Made by a program: the position numbers and the translations under genes. Shown here one piece after another: positions 1-6,842 of a stretch of 16,033 nt of DNA (within the stretch, counting starts at the first letter, position 1; every line of letters begins with the position of its first letter). The notes under the pieces are model-generated. The model did not search any database and had not been told where the DNA came from. It saw only the letters and a list, made by a program, of their open reading frames with translations. This DNA comes from UBA1049 sp964525815 (GTDB lineage Bacteria; Bacillota; Clostridia; Oscillospirales; CAG-382), in assembly GCA_964525815.1 (NCBI GenBank), contig CAZGJQ010000041.1:1-16033 (forward strand). The letters run 5' to 3'.

Positions 1-1
1 T

Positions 2-283
2 GATGCCGATTCTGTTTACGCACCAAAGGACAAGAAGGCAAAGAAGGCGGAAAAAGCTGCCGAATCGACAGGGGACAAGGTGGCGGAGAAAAAACCATCC
101 GATAAGAAGGATGAAAAAGAGAAATCCACCGCTCCCAAAAAGTCCGCAGCAAAAAAACCGGCAAAAAAGACAGAAGCCAAGAAGGAAGAAAAGCCTAAGA
201 CAGAATCTGTTGAGGTCGTTTCCGATGATAAAACGGCTGAAGAGAGCACTGTGGAAGAGGCAAAGGATAACAGCGCAGAGTAA
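2..283 (+). CDS. C-terminal tail of a truncated Lys/Glu/Ala-rich protein
   Basis: An open frame runs from the left edge of the window (first full codon at base 2) to a TAA at 281-283, so only the last 93 residues are present and the start lies outside. The visible part is low-complexity and charged: runs of Lys with Ala, Pro and Glu in the first two thirds (for example KKSAAKKPAKKTEAKK), then an acidic Ser/Thr/Glu/Val end. Such tails occur on many unrelated bacterial proteins (nucleoid-associated, ribosome-associated and RNA-binding proteins), so the tail does not identify the gene. It is probably disordered. A strong hairpin terminator follows 15 bases after the stop, so this is the last gene of its transcription unit. 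A GTG at 80 would allow a shorter reading frame, but the frame is open upstream of it and there is no convincing ribosome binding site, so a partial gene is the better reading. Confidence 0.7.
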   Translation, partial: DADSVYAPKDKKAKKAEKAAESTGDKVAEKKPSDKKDEKEKSTAPKKSAAKKPAKKTEAKKEEKPKTESVEVVSDDKTAEESTVEEAKDNSAE

Positions 284-297
284 CAGCAAATAGACAT

Positions 298-331
298 AAA
301 AAACCGGAGTTCATTGTAACTCCGGTTTTTT
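298..331. terminator. Bidirectional intrinsic terminator
   Basis: A perfect 10-bp stem, AACCGGAGTT (302-311) with AACTCCGGTT (318-327), encloses a 6-base loop. It is flanked by an A run at 298-301 and a T run at 328-331, so it has a U-tract in both directions. It ends the truncated + strand gene and the convergent AraC-type gene, whose stop codon (330-332) overlaps its edge. Confidence 0.9.
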
Positions 332-1199
332 ATGGCAGCTTTGCGTCCCTTAATAATCGTTTTCTGTTTCTGAAATCATAGGGAGACATTTTATACTTTC
401 TTTTAAACAATTTAGCAAAATAAGTGGAATCATTAAACTCGTAGCTGTCAGCGATGTCATTAACGGTAATGTCGGTGAACGCTAATACATAGGAGCATAG
501 CTGTAACCTTAAGTCCTGAACAAATTTTATTGGGGTAACACCAAAGTGTTTTTTGAACCTGCGCCCTACGGTAGTTGCGTTTGTGTTGTATTCTCTGAGC
601 AGCCCGGTTAAGCTGATATTGGTATCAATTTTTGCATGAATAGCCTCCAGCATATCGCTGATTTCCGTACTGCCGTTCTCATATAGATTAAGAATATAGT
701 CCGCCATATCAAAAACAAGAAACAGCTCTGACCTGACCTTGCAGGACCATTTATGTGTGGGCTGCTCGTTAATCTGCAGGGATATTCGGTCAAACAGCTC
801 CTCTAAGCGGCGTAGGCTTATGTCTTCGAGCGGCAACACACCTCCGTATAATTTGGTATGCTTAAAGAAAATATCAAACGACGGGAACATATGTTCTTGC
901 GCGATTTCCGAATACATATCCGATAAAATAAGCTCATAGTTAAGATGAACATTTACAAGATCGGGTGCAAAGGAAAGGGAGGTTATACTGCCCTTAACGA
1001 TTCCGAGCGATAGCACTTCCTTACCGGTCAGGCTGATAAGCGAGGGACCGTTTATTATAATTCTTGTTTTATCAGAGACTAAGGTTAAGAAGCCCTCCTT
1101 TACAAGGATTAAATTGAAGCGATCTGCGACAAAACGGAAGCTGTTGGATATGTAGACAGGTACGATCCTGCCTTTGTTATATTTACATACGGTAAACAC
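330..1199 (-). CDS. AraC/XylS family transcriptional regulator
   Basis: The 289-residue protein has a C-terminal double helix-turn-helix typical of AraC regulators (roughly residues 190-285). The conserved turn NDIADSYEFNDSTYFAKLFK and the following KMSPYDFR are close to the family signature, and an upstream first helix carries GRRFKKHFGVTPIKFV. The N-terminal ~180 residues contain no recognisable effector domain to me. The start is GTG at 1199, chosen because GGGAGG lies 9 bases upstream; a promoter sits immediately before it (1231-1259). The gene stands alone between two terminators, and its nearest neighbour in front is the divergent Cys-rich peptide gene. AraC proteins often control a neighbouring operon, but no sugar or stress operon is adjacent, so the target cannot be inferred. 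Family assignment is firm; ligand and regulon are unknown. Confidence 0.9.
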   Translation of the reverse strand: MFTVCKYNKGRIVPVYISNSFRFVADRFNLILVKEGFLTLVSDKTRIIINGPSLISLTGKEVLSLGIVKGSITSLSFAPDLVNVHLNYELILSDMYSEIAQEHMFPSFDIFFKHTKLYGGVLPLEDISLRRLEELFDRISLQINEQPTHKWSCKVRSELFLVFDMADYILNLYENGSTEISDMLEAIHAKIDTNISLTGLLREYNTNATTVGRRFKKHFGVTPIKFVQDLRLQLCSYVLAFTDITVNDIADSYEFNDSTYFAKLFKRKYKMSPYDFRNRKRLLRDAKLP

Positions 1200-1230
1200 A
1201 GCAAAACACCTCCCATTTTATGCTAACTTA

Positions 1231-1259
1231 ATTATAAATTATAACGAGAAATAAATCAA
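1231..1259 (-). promoter_or_regulatory. Sigma-A-type promoter of the AraC-family gene
   Basis: On the minus strand, -35 TTGATT (1254-1259) and -10 TATAAT (1231-1236) are separated by exactly 17 bases and lie 32 bases upstream of the GTG start. A perfect DnaA-box-like 9-mer, TTATCCACA, sits at 1264-1272, just upstream of the -35. Confidence 0.75.
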
Positions 1260-1438
1260 CATGTTATCCACAATACCATAATTTACCATATCATATAAAC
1301 ATTATAACAGGTCTGGCATAATCTTTTAAAGAAGCGTAGTGTAGAGAATGTGAATTTGTACCCTGTGATACATAAACTGTCCTGCTTATATTTATTGCTG
1401 CGGAATGGTTTATGAATTTATGCAGGGAGGAATAATTT

Positions 1439-1555
1439 ATGTATAGAAGACACTGCGGATTTAGTTGCTGCAGACCGTGTTTTTGCTGCTCTTGCATTTG
1501 CAGATGCGTTCGCAAAATATTTTGCCCATGCTGTCCCCGGCATCGCTGGTGGTAA
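1439..1555 (+). CDS. Small cysteine-rich peptide (38 aa, 12 Cys)
   Basis: An ATG at 1439 is preceded by AGGGAGGA with ideal spacing and opens a 38-codon frame ending in TAA at 1553-1555. Cysteines are at residues 6, 10, 11, 14, 16, 17, 19, 21, 23, 29, 31 and 32, giving several Cys-X-Cys and Cys-Cys pairs, in a background rich in Arg and ending in RHRWW. No hydrophobic signal sequence is visible. Cys-X-Cys clusters are typical of metal-binding (metallothionein-like) peptides, and very small Cys-rich proteins also occur in spore coats; I cannot decide between these and do not recognise a family. The gene is monocistronic, with a terminator 20 bases downstream. Upstream, CATAAACT at 1371-1378 with TGAATTT 13 bases before it loosely resembles a sporulation sigma promoter, but this is weak. 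The strong ribosome binding site and closing terminator are the main reasons to believe it is real. Confidence 0.65.
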   Translation: MYRRHCGFSCCRPCFCCSCICRCVRKIFCPCCPRHRWW

Positions 1556-1574
1556 CCGTTTTTTATAAAAAATT

Positions 1575-1600
1575 AAGGCTCACATGCAAGTGAGCCTTTT
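1575..1600. terminator. Bidirectional intrinsic terminator
   Basis: A perfect 9-bp stem, AAGGCTCAC (1575-1583) with GTGAGCCTT (1590-1598), has a 6-base loop. T residues follow on the plus strand and a TTAATTTTTT tract follows on the minus strand. It closes both the Cys-rich peptide gene (+) and the phosphofructokinase gene (-). Confidence 0.88.
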
Positions 1601-1603
1601 ACT

Positions 1604-2848
1604 TTATGCTTTTATCTTTTTAAGTGAAACAAACCTTGGAAGCCCGTCTACCTTCTTCATATCGCTCTCCCCTTGAATTAGAGGTAATGCGTATTCAACA
1701 AACTTCTCGTTTAAGCCGTCCCCTGTGTCGTTCAGCCAATCGGAGGGAACCTTCTTCTCGGTGTTGGCGACTACCGTTAAATCAAACAGCTTAATGCTGC
1801 AGACATATTTGCCGTTCTCGTAGCTTCTCTCAAACCCGACCATCTTGTCTGTAATTCCGGCAACGGCGTTTTCCACAGCGGCCTTACCCGAGGCAAACGC
1901 CTCTTCAATATCTGTCTTGGAGGCGCAATGCGCAGCACATCTCTGCAAAAGGCTGAGCTCTATACCTCTTACCTTAGCTCCTGTCTGCTCCTTAAGGTAA
2001 TTAGCGAGGAATGCGGCAAGCCCGCCGAGCTGTGCGTGTCCAAAGGAATCCTTAGTCTGGGCAAGATCGGCTCCGTACTCGGAGATATATTTACCGTCCT
2101 TGTCCCTTATACCCTCCGAAACAGCAATAATGCATTTTTTTGTTCTACCATAAATATCCTTAACCTTGTCAGTGAAGCTCTCAAGGTCAAACACAACCTC
2201 CGGCAGATAAATAAGATCCGGACCGTTGCCCTTATAAGACGCTAATGCGGCTGCTGCGGTAAGCCAGCCTGCGTTTCTTCCCATAATCTCCACTACAGTT
2301 ATCATGCCGGTGTCATAAACCCTTGCGTCATGGTATATTTCCATCAGAGAGGTAGCAATATATTTTGCGGCGGAGCCGTAGCCGGGACAATGGTCTGTAC
2401 CCGTAAGGTCATTGTCTATGGTCTTGGGGATACCCATAACCCTGCATTCATAGCCGTTCTTGAGCATAAACTTGGATATCTTGTTGCAGGTGTCCATGGA
2501 ATCGTTACCGCCGTTATAGAAGAAGTAGCGTACATCATATTTTTTGAATATCTCAAGTATGCGCTTGTAATCTGTATCGTCCTCATCCGGATTCAAAAGC
2601 TTGTAGCGGCAGGAGCCGAGAGCGGAGGAGGGGGTCTGCTTCATAAGCTCCAGCTCTTCTGCATCCTCCTTACTCATATCTATAAGATTGTCGTCCAGAA
2701 CACCCTTAATTCCGTTAAGAGCACCGTAAACCTTGGTAATGCTTGAGTTGTCCAGTGCTGTTCTTATACAGCCGTATGCACTGGAGTTGATTACCGAGGT
2801 CGGTCCGCCTGACTGTCCGATGATGCAAGCGCCTTTTAGTTCGTTCAT
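1604..2848 (-). CDS. pfp: 6-phosphofructokinase, probably pyrophosphate-dependent
   Basis: The 414-residue protein belongs to the phosphofructokinase family, phosphorylating fructose 6-phosphate to fructose 1,6-bisphosphate in the cytosol. Landmarks are an N-terminal GQSGGPTSVIN nucleotide/phosphate loop, GGNDSMDT near residue 115, and PKTIDNDL near residue 142, which includes the catalytic Asp. Two positions decide phosphoryl donor in this family: the residue equivalent to Gly104 of E. coli PfkA is Asp here (GGND), and the one equivalent to Gly124 is Lys (PKTIDND). Both are the pyrophosphate-type residues, so PPi use is likely and the enzyme would be reversible. The length also exceeds the ~320 residues of classical ATP enzymes. 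Start ATG has AAGGAAGG 8 bases upstream. It is divergent from the aldolase gene, which acts on its product. Confidence 0.93.
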   Translation of the reverse strand: MNELKGACIIGQSGGPTSVINSSAYGCIRTALDNSSITKVYGALNGIKGVLDDNLIDMSKEDAEELELMKQTPSSALGSCRYKLLNPDEDDTDYKRILEIFKKYDVRYFFYNGGNDSMDTCNKISKFMLKNGYECRVMGIPKTIDNDLTGTDHCPGYGSAAKYIATSLMEIYHDARVYDTGMITVVEIMGRNAGWLTAAAALASYKGNGPDLIYLPEVVFDLESFTDKVKDIYGRTKKCIIAVSEGIRDKDGKYISEYGADLAQTKDSFGHAQLGGLAAFLANYLKEQTGAKVRGIELSLLQRCAAHCASKTDIEEAFASGKAAVENAVAGITDKMVGFERSYENGKYVCSIKLFDLTVVANTEKKVPSDWLNDTGDGLNEKFVEYALPLIQGESDMKKVDGLPRFVSLKKIKA

Positions 2849-2913
2849 AATGTTTTACCTTCCTTTCATATGTAAGCGGGGGAGTTATCCCCTTTTTATT
2901 TGCTTTCTTTAAC

Positions 2914-2942
2914 ATATTACCATATTTTACCCCAAAAATCAA
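2914..2942 (-). promoter_or_regulatory. Putative promoter of the phosphofructokinase gene
   Basis: On the minus strand, -35 TTGATT (2937-2942) and -10 TAATAT (2914-2919) have a 17-base spacer. The -10 matches consensus at four of six positions. The ~60-base leader contains a small G4/C4 hairpin. Confidence 0.5.
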
Positions 2943-2984
2943 TTGTATTTTTTCAAAAATGAGCTGCAGTAAACCGGATAGCTA

Positions 2985-3013
2985 TTGACATAAACGACAA
3001 ATACTGGTAGAAT
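2985..3013 (+). promoter_or_regulatory. Sigma-A-type promoter of the aldolase gene
   Basis: A perfect -35 TTGACA (2985-2990) and a -10 TAGAAT (3008-3013) are separated by 17 bases, 35 bases before the ATG of the aldolase gene. The strength fits a housekeeping glycolytic gene. Confidence 0.85.
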
Positions 3014-3047
3014 ATTTTAGTTAATAAAAACAAAGGAGATAGATTAT

Positions 3048-3983
3048 ATGCCACTTGTAACATCAAAAGAAATGTTCCAAAAAGCCTACGAAGGCGGTTA
3101 TGCGATAGGTGCATTCAATGTAAACAATATGGAAATAGTCCAGGGAATCACCGAGGCTGCCATGGAGGAAAAGGCACCGCTGATATTGCAGGTTTCCTCG
3201 GGTGCGAGAAATTACGCAAAGCATGTTTATCTTATGAAGCTGATTGAAGCAGCGATAGAGGATACGGGGCTGCCCATCTGCGTTCATCTTGACCACGGCG
3301 ATACCTTTGAGCTGTGCAAGTCCTGTATAGACGGCGGATTTACTTCGGTTATGATTGACGGCTCGCATCATTCCTTTGAGGACAATATAGCTCTCACAAA
3401 AAGGGTTGTTGAATATGCACACGCACACGGCGTTGTCGTGGAGGGAGAGCTGGGCAGGCTTGCGGGAATAGAGGATGCTGTTAATGTGTCCGAAGAGGAT
3501 GCTTCATATACAGACCCCGCACAGGTGGTTGAATTTGTGGAAAAAACGGGCGTTGACTCGCTCGCAATCGCAATAGGTACCAGCCACGGTGCATATAAGT
3601 TTAAGCCCGGTCAGAAGCCGCAGCTGCGCTTTGATATTCTTGAGGAGGTAAGCAAGAACCTGCCCGGATTCCCGATTGTTCTACACGGTGCTTCCTCGGT
3701 AATTCCGGAATTCGTAGACATAATAAACAAGAACGGCGGAAAAATGCCGGATGCTATCGGTATCCCCGAGCCTATGCTTCGTCAGGCAGCCTCCATGTCG
3801 GTATGCAAAATAAACATTGACTCTGATTTAAGACTTGCTATGACGTCTTCGATTCGTCAGTATTTTGCGGAGCACCCCGACCATTTCGACCCACGTCAGT
3901 ATCTCAAGCCCGCAAGAGCCAACATCAAGGAGCTTGTACGCGATAAGCTTAGAAACGTACTCGGCTGCAACGGAAAAGCATAA
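3048..3983 (+). CDS. fba: Class II fructose-bisphosphate aldolase
   Basis: This 311-residue zinc-dependent aldolase reversibly cleaves fructose 1,6-bisphosphate to dihydroxyacetone phosphate and glyceraldehyde 3-phosphate. Key residues are visible: catalytic Asp82 and zinc ligand His83 in HLDHGD, Glu134 in EGELG, zinc ligands His180 in GTSHGAYK and His213 in LHGASS, and the DGSHHSFEDN loop near residue 104. The closely related tagatose-bisphosphate aldolases (GatY/KbaY) share these motifs, but the pairing with phosphofructokinase and the strong solitary promoter favour the glycolytic enzyme. Start ATG follows AAGGAGATAGATT at good spacing. The gene is monocistronic, ending in a long terminator hairpin. 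Confidence 0.95.
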   Translation: MPLVTSKEMFQKAYEGGYAIGAFNVNNMEIVQGITEAAMEEKAPLILQVSSGARNYAKHVYLMKLIEAAIEDTGLPICVHLDHGDTFELCKSCIDGGFTSVMIDGSHHSFEDNIALTKRVVEYAHAHGVVVEGELGRLAGIEDAVNVSEEDASYTDPAQVVEFVEKTGVDSLAIAIGTSHGAYKFKPGQKPQLRFDILEEVSKNLPGFPIVLHGASSVIPEFVDIINKNGGKMPDAIGIPEPMLRQAASMSVCKINIDSDLRLAMTSSIRQYFAEHPDHFDPRQYLKPARANIKELVRDKLRNVLGCNGKA

Positions 3984-3996
3984 AAAACGATATATT

Positions 3997-4036
3997 AAAA
4001 CAGCCTGTATAAAATTATTTTATGCAGGCTGTTTTT
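3997..4036. terminator. Long bidirectional terminator hairpin
   Basis: AAAACAGCCTG (3997-4007) pairs with CAGGCTGTTTT (4025-4035). Pairing continues inward through a G-T wobble and ATAAAA/TTTTAT, leaving a loop of only three bases. T tracts follow on both strands. It ends the aldolase gene and the convergent BclA-domain gene. Confidence 0.9.
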
Positions 4037-4051
4037 TAGAGTTTAATAAAA

Positions 4052-4570
4052 CTATTGATTAACTACTTCAAGAATAACTATATTAGATTGTACGGGAGTT
4101 ATTGGAACGAATGCATCCTCACCCGTAACATTTATAAGAGTAATTATTGCTGGAGTAGTGGTTACCGTTACCAATGCTTCTCCTGCTATTACTCCGGAGA
4201 CATTAGGTGTTGAAGCCGTTGAAAAAGGAATGCCGTCTACTGCGATCGCAAAACTAACATTTATAGCGGGACCTGCACCATCGGCGGCAAACCACCAGTC
4301 AACATAATAATTTCCAGGTTCTGTTATAATGAACTCCCCTGTGACTGTGTTGTAGGTGATATTAGAGCTCTGATCATTTAATATCTCATTGAATACAACA
4401 TTGTCATCATTTGCTATTATTTCGCCTCCCGCATCTGTCAGTTGAGCTTGTATTCCGCTCAATTGGGTTGTTGTGCCGAATACCTCTATGAACAATGCGG
4501 CTAATGCTCCGAAAATAATTATTCCAATTAATAAGCATGCTATTACTTTTATTTTTATGCATGCAGTCAT
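4052..4570 (-). CDS. Membrane-anchored protein with BclA C-terminal-like (C1q/TNF-like) domain
   Basis: The 172-residue protein starts with a short cytoplasmic stretch and one hydrophobic segment (about residues 8-30), followed by a beta-rich domain from about residue 40 to the end. Within it, the pattern FNEILNDQSSNITYN, then FIITEPGNYYVDWWFAADG, then a Ser/Ala/Val-rich strand region and ITLINVTG, is what I know from the C-terminal domain of BclA-type collagen-like proteins of spore surfaces and related clostridial proteins. Unusually, no collagen Gly-X-Y repeat is present: the domain follows the membrane segment almost directly. The ATG is set by AAGGAG 8 bases upstream. A minus-strand TATACT lies at the start of the 129-base gap but no good -35 is visible, so the promoter is unresolved. 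The segment looks more AT-rich than its neighbours. A spore or cell surface role is inference. Confidence 0.72.
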   Translation of the reverse strand: MTACIKIKVIACLLIGIIIFGALAALFIEVFGTTTQLSGIQAQLTDAGGEIIANDDNVVFNEILNDQSSNITYNTVTGEFIITEPGNYYVDWWFAADGAGPAINVSFAIAVDGIPFSTASTPNVSGVIAGEALVTVTTTPAIITLINVTGEDAFVPITPVQSNIVILEVVNQ

Positions 4571-4699
4571 TTATATCACTCCTTAATGACCTATTTTATG
4601 CGCCAATACAGTATATAAAAAAAATATCACTTATGACACAAAACAGAGTATTAAGTAATGGTAGTTAACCGTGTGATAAAATAATATATAATTTTACCT

Positions 4700-5104
4700 C
4701 TATTGAAAAAATAACGTTATTGCATCATATGCTTCCGTTGGGGTATCTAATCCAAGGCATAATCTCTCAAGCGGACACATTCCGTCACCTGTACGGTTTT
4801 TTATGTAGGGAACAAGAGTACCATAGCTGTAAGAGATACCTGCTCTATTGAGCACCCAAGCCGCCTTCTCGCTCATTATTTCGCCGTACACATCGGAAAC
4901 GCAGCCTCTGACAAACAAAAAAGCAGCCGCTCCTCCGATAACCTTGTCGGCGACAGTGGCGTTTTTTAGCCTTTCCGTCAGCTCGAGCACGGGTTTTATG
5001 CCTTTTTTATCGGAGGTATATATTTTCCCGCAGTTTATTACTACCAACGAAGTGTTTTCAAGACTATTGAGCAGCTTTTTTGCTCTTTGCATTATTTCCT
5101 TCAA
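4700..5104 (-). CDS. DUF1893 (TM1506-like) protein, deaminase-like fold
   Basis: The 134-residue cytosolic protein matches the DUF1893 family in order of motifs: an N-terminal helix, LVVINCGKIYTSDKKGIKP, the central DKVIGGAAAFLFV, SEKAAWVLNRAGISYSYGTLVPYI, and the near-invariant NRTGDGMCPLERL. The family is represented by TM1506 of Thermotoga, which has a cytidine-deaminase-like fold but no established reaction. I chose TTG at 5104 because GGAGG lies 7 bases before it; an in-frame ATG at 5092 is the alternative, with a weaker and closer site. The start lies 41 bases inside the upstream ECF S-component gene, implying translational coupling. No clear terminator follows. Confidence 0.85.
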   Translation of the reverse strand: MKEIMQRAKKLLNSLENTSLVVINCGKIYTSDKKGIKPVLELTERLKNATVADKVIGGAAAFLFVRGCVSDVYGEIMSEKAAWVLNRAGISYSYGTLVPYIKNRTGDGMCPLERLCLGLDTPTEAYDAITLFFQ

Positions 5105-5621
5105 GATTATACCTCCTCAGAGCATATACAACGGGTGGGATTATAGCGATTTGCAATAAAATACCGGGCAGTCCCTTTATAAGCGCACCCCACGCCGCCG
5201 CAGGGGCGGTTTCCTTCATGTTTAACAGGTAGAAGGCAATTGCCAGCGAAACAGCGTAAGCGAGTCTTCCGAGCACCATGGAGGAGAGCAGGGCAGGGTA
5301 AATACGCTTCGTCCTTACGGATAGGAACCCGCATGCAAAGCCGTAAACAAACAGCTCTGCCATCATAAAGGGTAAACGCTCGGCGGAGGGCATTCCGGTT
5401 GCCAAAAAAGACAGTGCCGGTGCAGTCAGCCCGATAACAGTGCCGTATAAGGGTCCGAGCAGAAGTCCGCTTATCAAAACGGGAATATGCATCGGAAGAA
5501 AGGTTGCACCCAGCGCAGGACCTCCCGTAAGGTGAAATACCTGAGGAAGCAATACCGCACATGCAAGCATAAGAGCGCCGTAAACAAGCCTTTTTGTTCC
5601 GTTACCTTGTCGCAGTTTCAT
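5064..5621 (-). CDS. ECF transporter S component (substrate-binding membrane subunit)
   Basis: The 185-residue, highly hydrophobic protein has about six membrane segments: near residues 11-30, 40-58, 60-75, 88-105, 110-134 and 150-170. The signature of energy-coupling-factor S components is the region GATFLPMHIPVLISGLLLGP followed by TAPALSFLATGMP and a conserved MMAELFVYGF. These subunits capture a vitamin or related micronutrient and dock to a shared EcfT/EcfA module encoded elsewhere; none of those genes is here. Substrate cannot be told from sequence. It begins with ATGA shared with the stop of the aldo/keto reductase gene; AAGGAG lies 11 bases before the ATG inside that gene, so the two are translationally coupled. 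A basic C-terminal tail (NNAKSKKAAQ) faces the cytosol. Confidence 0.82.
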   Translation of the reverse strand: MKLRQGNGTKRLVYGALMLACAVLLPQVFHLTGGPALGATFLPMHIPVLISGLLLGPLYGTVIGLTAPALSFLATGMPSAERLPFMMAELFVYGFACGFLSVRTKRIYPALLSSMVLGRLAYAVSLAIAFYLLNMKETAPAAAWGALIKGLPGILLQIAIIPPVVYALRRYNLEGNNAKSKKAAQ

Positions 5622-6754
5622 TGCTTTGTCAGCTCCTTAAACAGCTCCGCTGCTTTTTTCATCTGCTCTGGTATATCAATGGATTGCGGACAAAGAGGGG
5701 CACACAACCCGCAATCGATACAGTGCTCCGGGTGCTTATTTGACTCAAGGCTCTTCAAAGAAAGAGAGGAATAAAACTTATCCCTTGTAAGTGTATACTC
5801 ATTCATTAGGTTAAGCACATGCGGTATGTCCACTCCGGAGGGACAATCCATACAGTAACGGCAGCCTGTGCAGGGTACGGTTTTCGTTTTCTTATAAACC
5901 TCAAGAGCGTTGCTCAGTACCCTCTGCTCCTCGTCGGATAGCGGTAGAAAGGGTGACATATTATTAATGTTATCCTCAATCTGAGACATATTGCTCATTC
6001 CGCTGAGAACGGTAAGGACATTGGAAAAGGTTGCCGCATACCGTATAGCCCAGGAGGCTATGCTTTGGTCGGGTGAAAAAGCTCTTAGTATTTTATTGGC
6101 TTCGGGACAAAGGGTTGCCAATGCACCCCCCCTTACAGGCTCCATAACAATGCATTGAATTCCTTTTTCCTCAATCAGCTCGTATTGTTTTTTTGCGTTT
6201 TGCAGCTCCCAATCAAGATAATTAAGCTGTATCTGAACGAAATCCCAGTCGTATGTATCCAGCATAAGCTTCAGCACCTCGGGAGAGTCATGGAAGGAAA
6301 AGCCGAGATGTCGGATTCTGCCCTGCCTTTGGTATTCCTTTAGCTTATCGTACACCCCTAATCTTTTCGCCTTGTCGAACCGCTCCTTAGCCATGGCATG
6401 CATAAGATAATAGTCAAAGTAATCCACAGCGCATTTATTGAGCTGCTCGTTAAAAACTCTGTCAACATCCTCCTCCTTTTCAACAGACCAGAGGGGGAGC
6501 TTGTCGGCAAGAAAAAAGCTTTCCCGGGGATATTTTTTCAACGCTTCTGCCACAAACAGCTCACTTTTTCCGTCGTGGTACATATATGCGGTGTCAAAAT
6601 AGTTAATGCCTCGTGATATAGCGTAATCCACCATTTCAAAGGCGCTGTCATAGTCGATTTCAGCCGCATCCTTCCCCTTAACGGGTAAACGCATACAACC
6701 GAATCCCAAAAGGGAGACCTTGTCCGTGCTCTTACCAAAATTACGATATTCCAT
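5618..6754 (-). CDS. Aldo/keto reductase with C-terminal double 4Fe-4S domain
   Basis: This is an AKR-fold oxidoreductase of about 378 residues. The catalytic tetrad is visible as Asp54, Tyr59, Lys85 and His119. A C-terminal ferredoxin-like domain carries two clusters: Cys295, 298, 301, 304 and Cys345, 348, 351, 355, each followed by Pro. This architecture is common in anaerobes and suggests electron exchange with ferredoxin in addition to NAD(P)H; the substrate is unknown. The frame is open 14 codons further up, to an ATG at 6796, but that ATG lacks a ribosome binding site and lies beside a TATAAA promoter-like element; homologues begin MEYRxFG, so Met at 6754 is preferred, although its GAGGAG is rather far upstream (about 14 bases). 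It heads the three-gene operon with the ECF S component and DUF1893 gene. Confidence 0.88.
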   Translation of the reverse strand: MEYRNFGKSTDKVSLLGFGCMRLPVKGKDAAEIDYDSAFEMVDYAISRGINYFDTAYMYHDGKSELFVAEALKKYPRESFFLADKLPLWSVEKEEDVDRVFNEQLNKCAVDYFDYYLMHAMAKERFDKAKRLGVYDKLKEYQRQGRIRHLGFSFHDSPEVLKLMLDTYDWDFVQIQLNYLDWELQNAKKQYELIEEKGIQCIVMEPVRGGALATLCPEANKILRAFSPDQSIASWAIRYAATFSNVLTVLSGMSNMSQIEDNINNMSPFLPLSDEEQRVLSNALEVYKKTKTVPCTGCRYCMDCPSGVDIPHVLNLMNEYTLTRDKFYSSLSLKSLESNKHPEHCIDCGLCAPLCPQSIDIPEQMKKAAELFKELTKQ

Positions 6755-6803
6755 AAAAAAACTCACTGCTCCTCGTGTCGTTTGCGCTTCTACCATAAAA
6801 TTT

Positions 6804-6836
6804 ATAACGGGATTGCTTGTTAAACAATCCCGTTAT
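6804..6836 (-). terminator. Terminator of the rpsB-tsf operon
   Basis: A perfect 12-bp stem, ATAACGGGATTG (6804-6815) with CAATCCCGTTAT (6825-6836), has a 9-base loop and lies 6 bases past the tsf stop. The following minus-strand AAATTTT is only a modest U-tract. The aldo/keto reductase promoter must lie in or just after this hairpin, since only ~50 bases separate it from that gene. Confidence 0.75.
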
Positions 6837-6842
6837 TCGTTT

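Noticed and set aside
1264..1272. Replication origin suggested by the DnaA box
   Set aside because: Only one box was found, with no cluster, no dnaA/dnaN gene and no AT-rich unwinding element with DnaA trios.
1291..1515. 74-codon open frame on the minus strand antisense to the Cys-rich peptide gene
   Set aside because: It is a low-complexity frame with no supported start, and the opposite strand carries a gene with a strong ribosome binding site and terminator.
4592..4600. CATAAAATA on the minus strand, a perfect match to the sigma-K -10 pattern, before the BclA-domain gene
   Set aside because: Transcription would start about at the ribosome binding site (4579-4584), leaving almost no leader, and no -35 AC is at the right distance.
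6755..6796. 14 extra N-terminal codons of the aldo/keto reductase
   Set aside because: No ribosome binding site precedes the ATG at 6796, and the family starts at MEYRxFG; the region more likely holds the promoter and leader.
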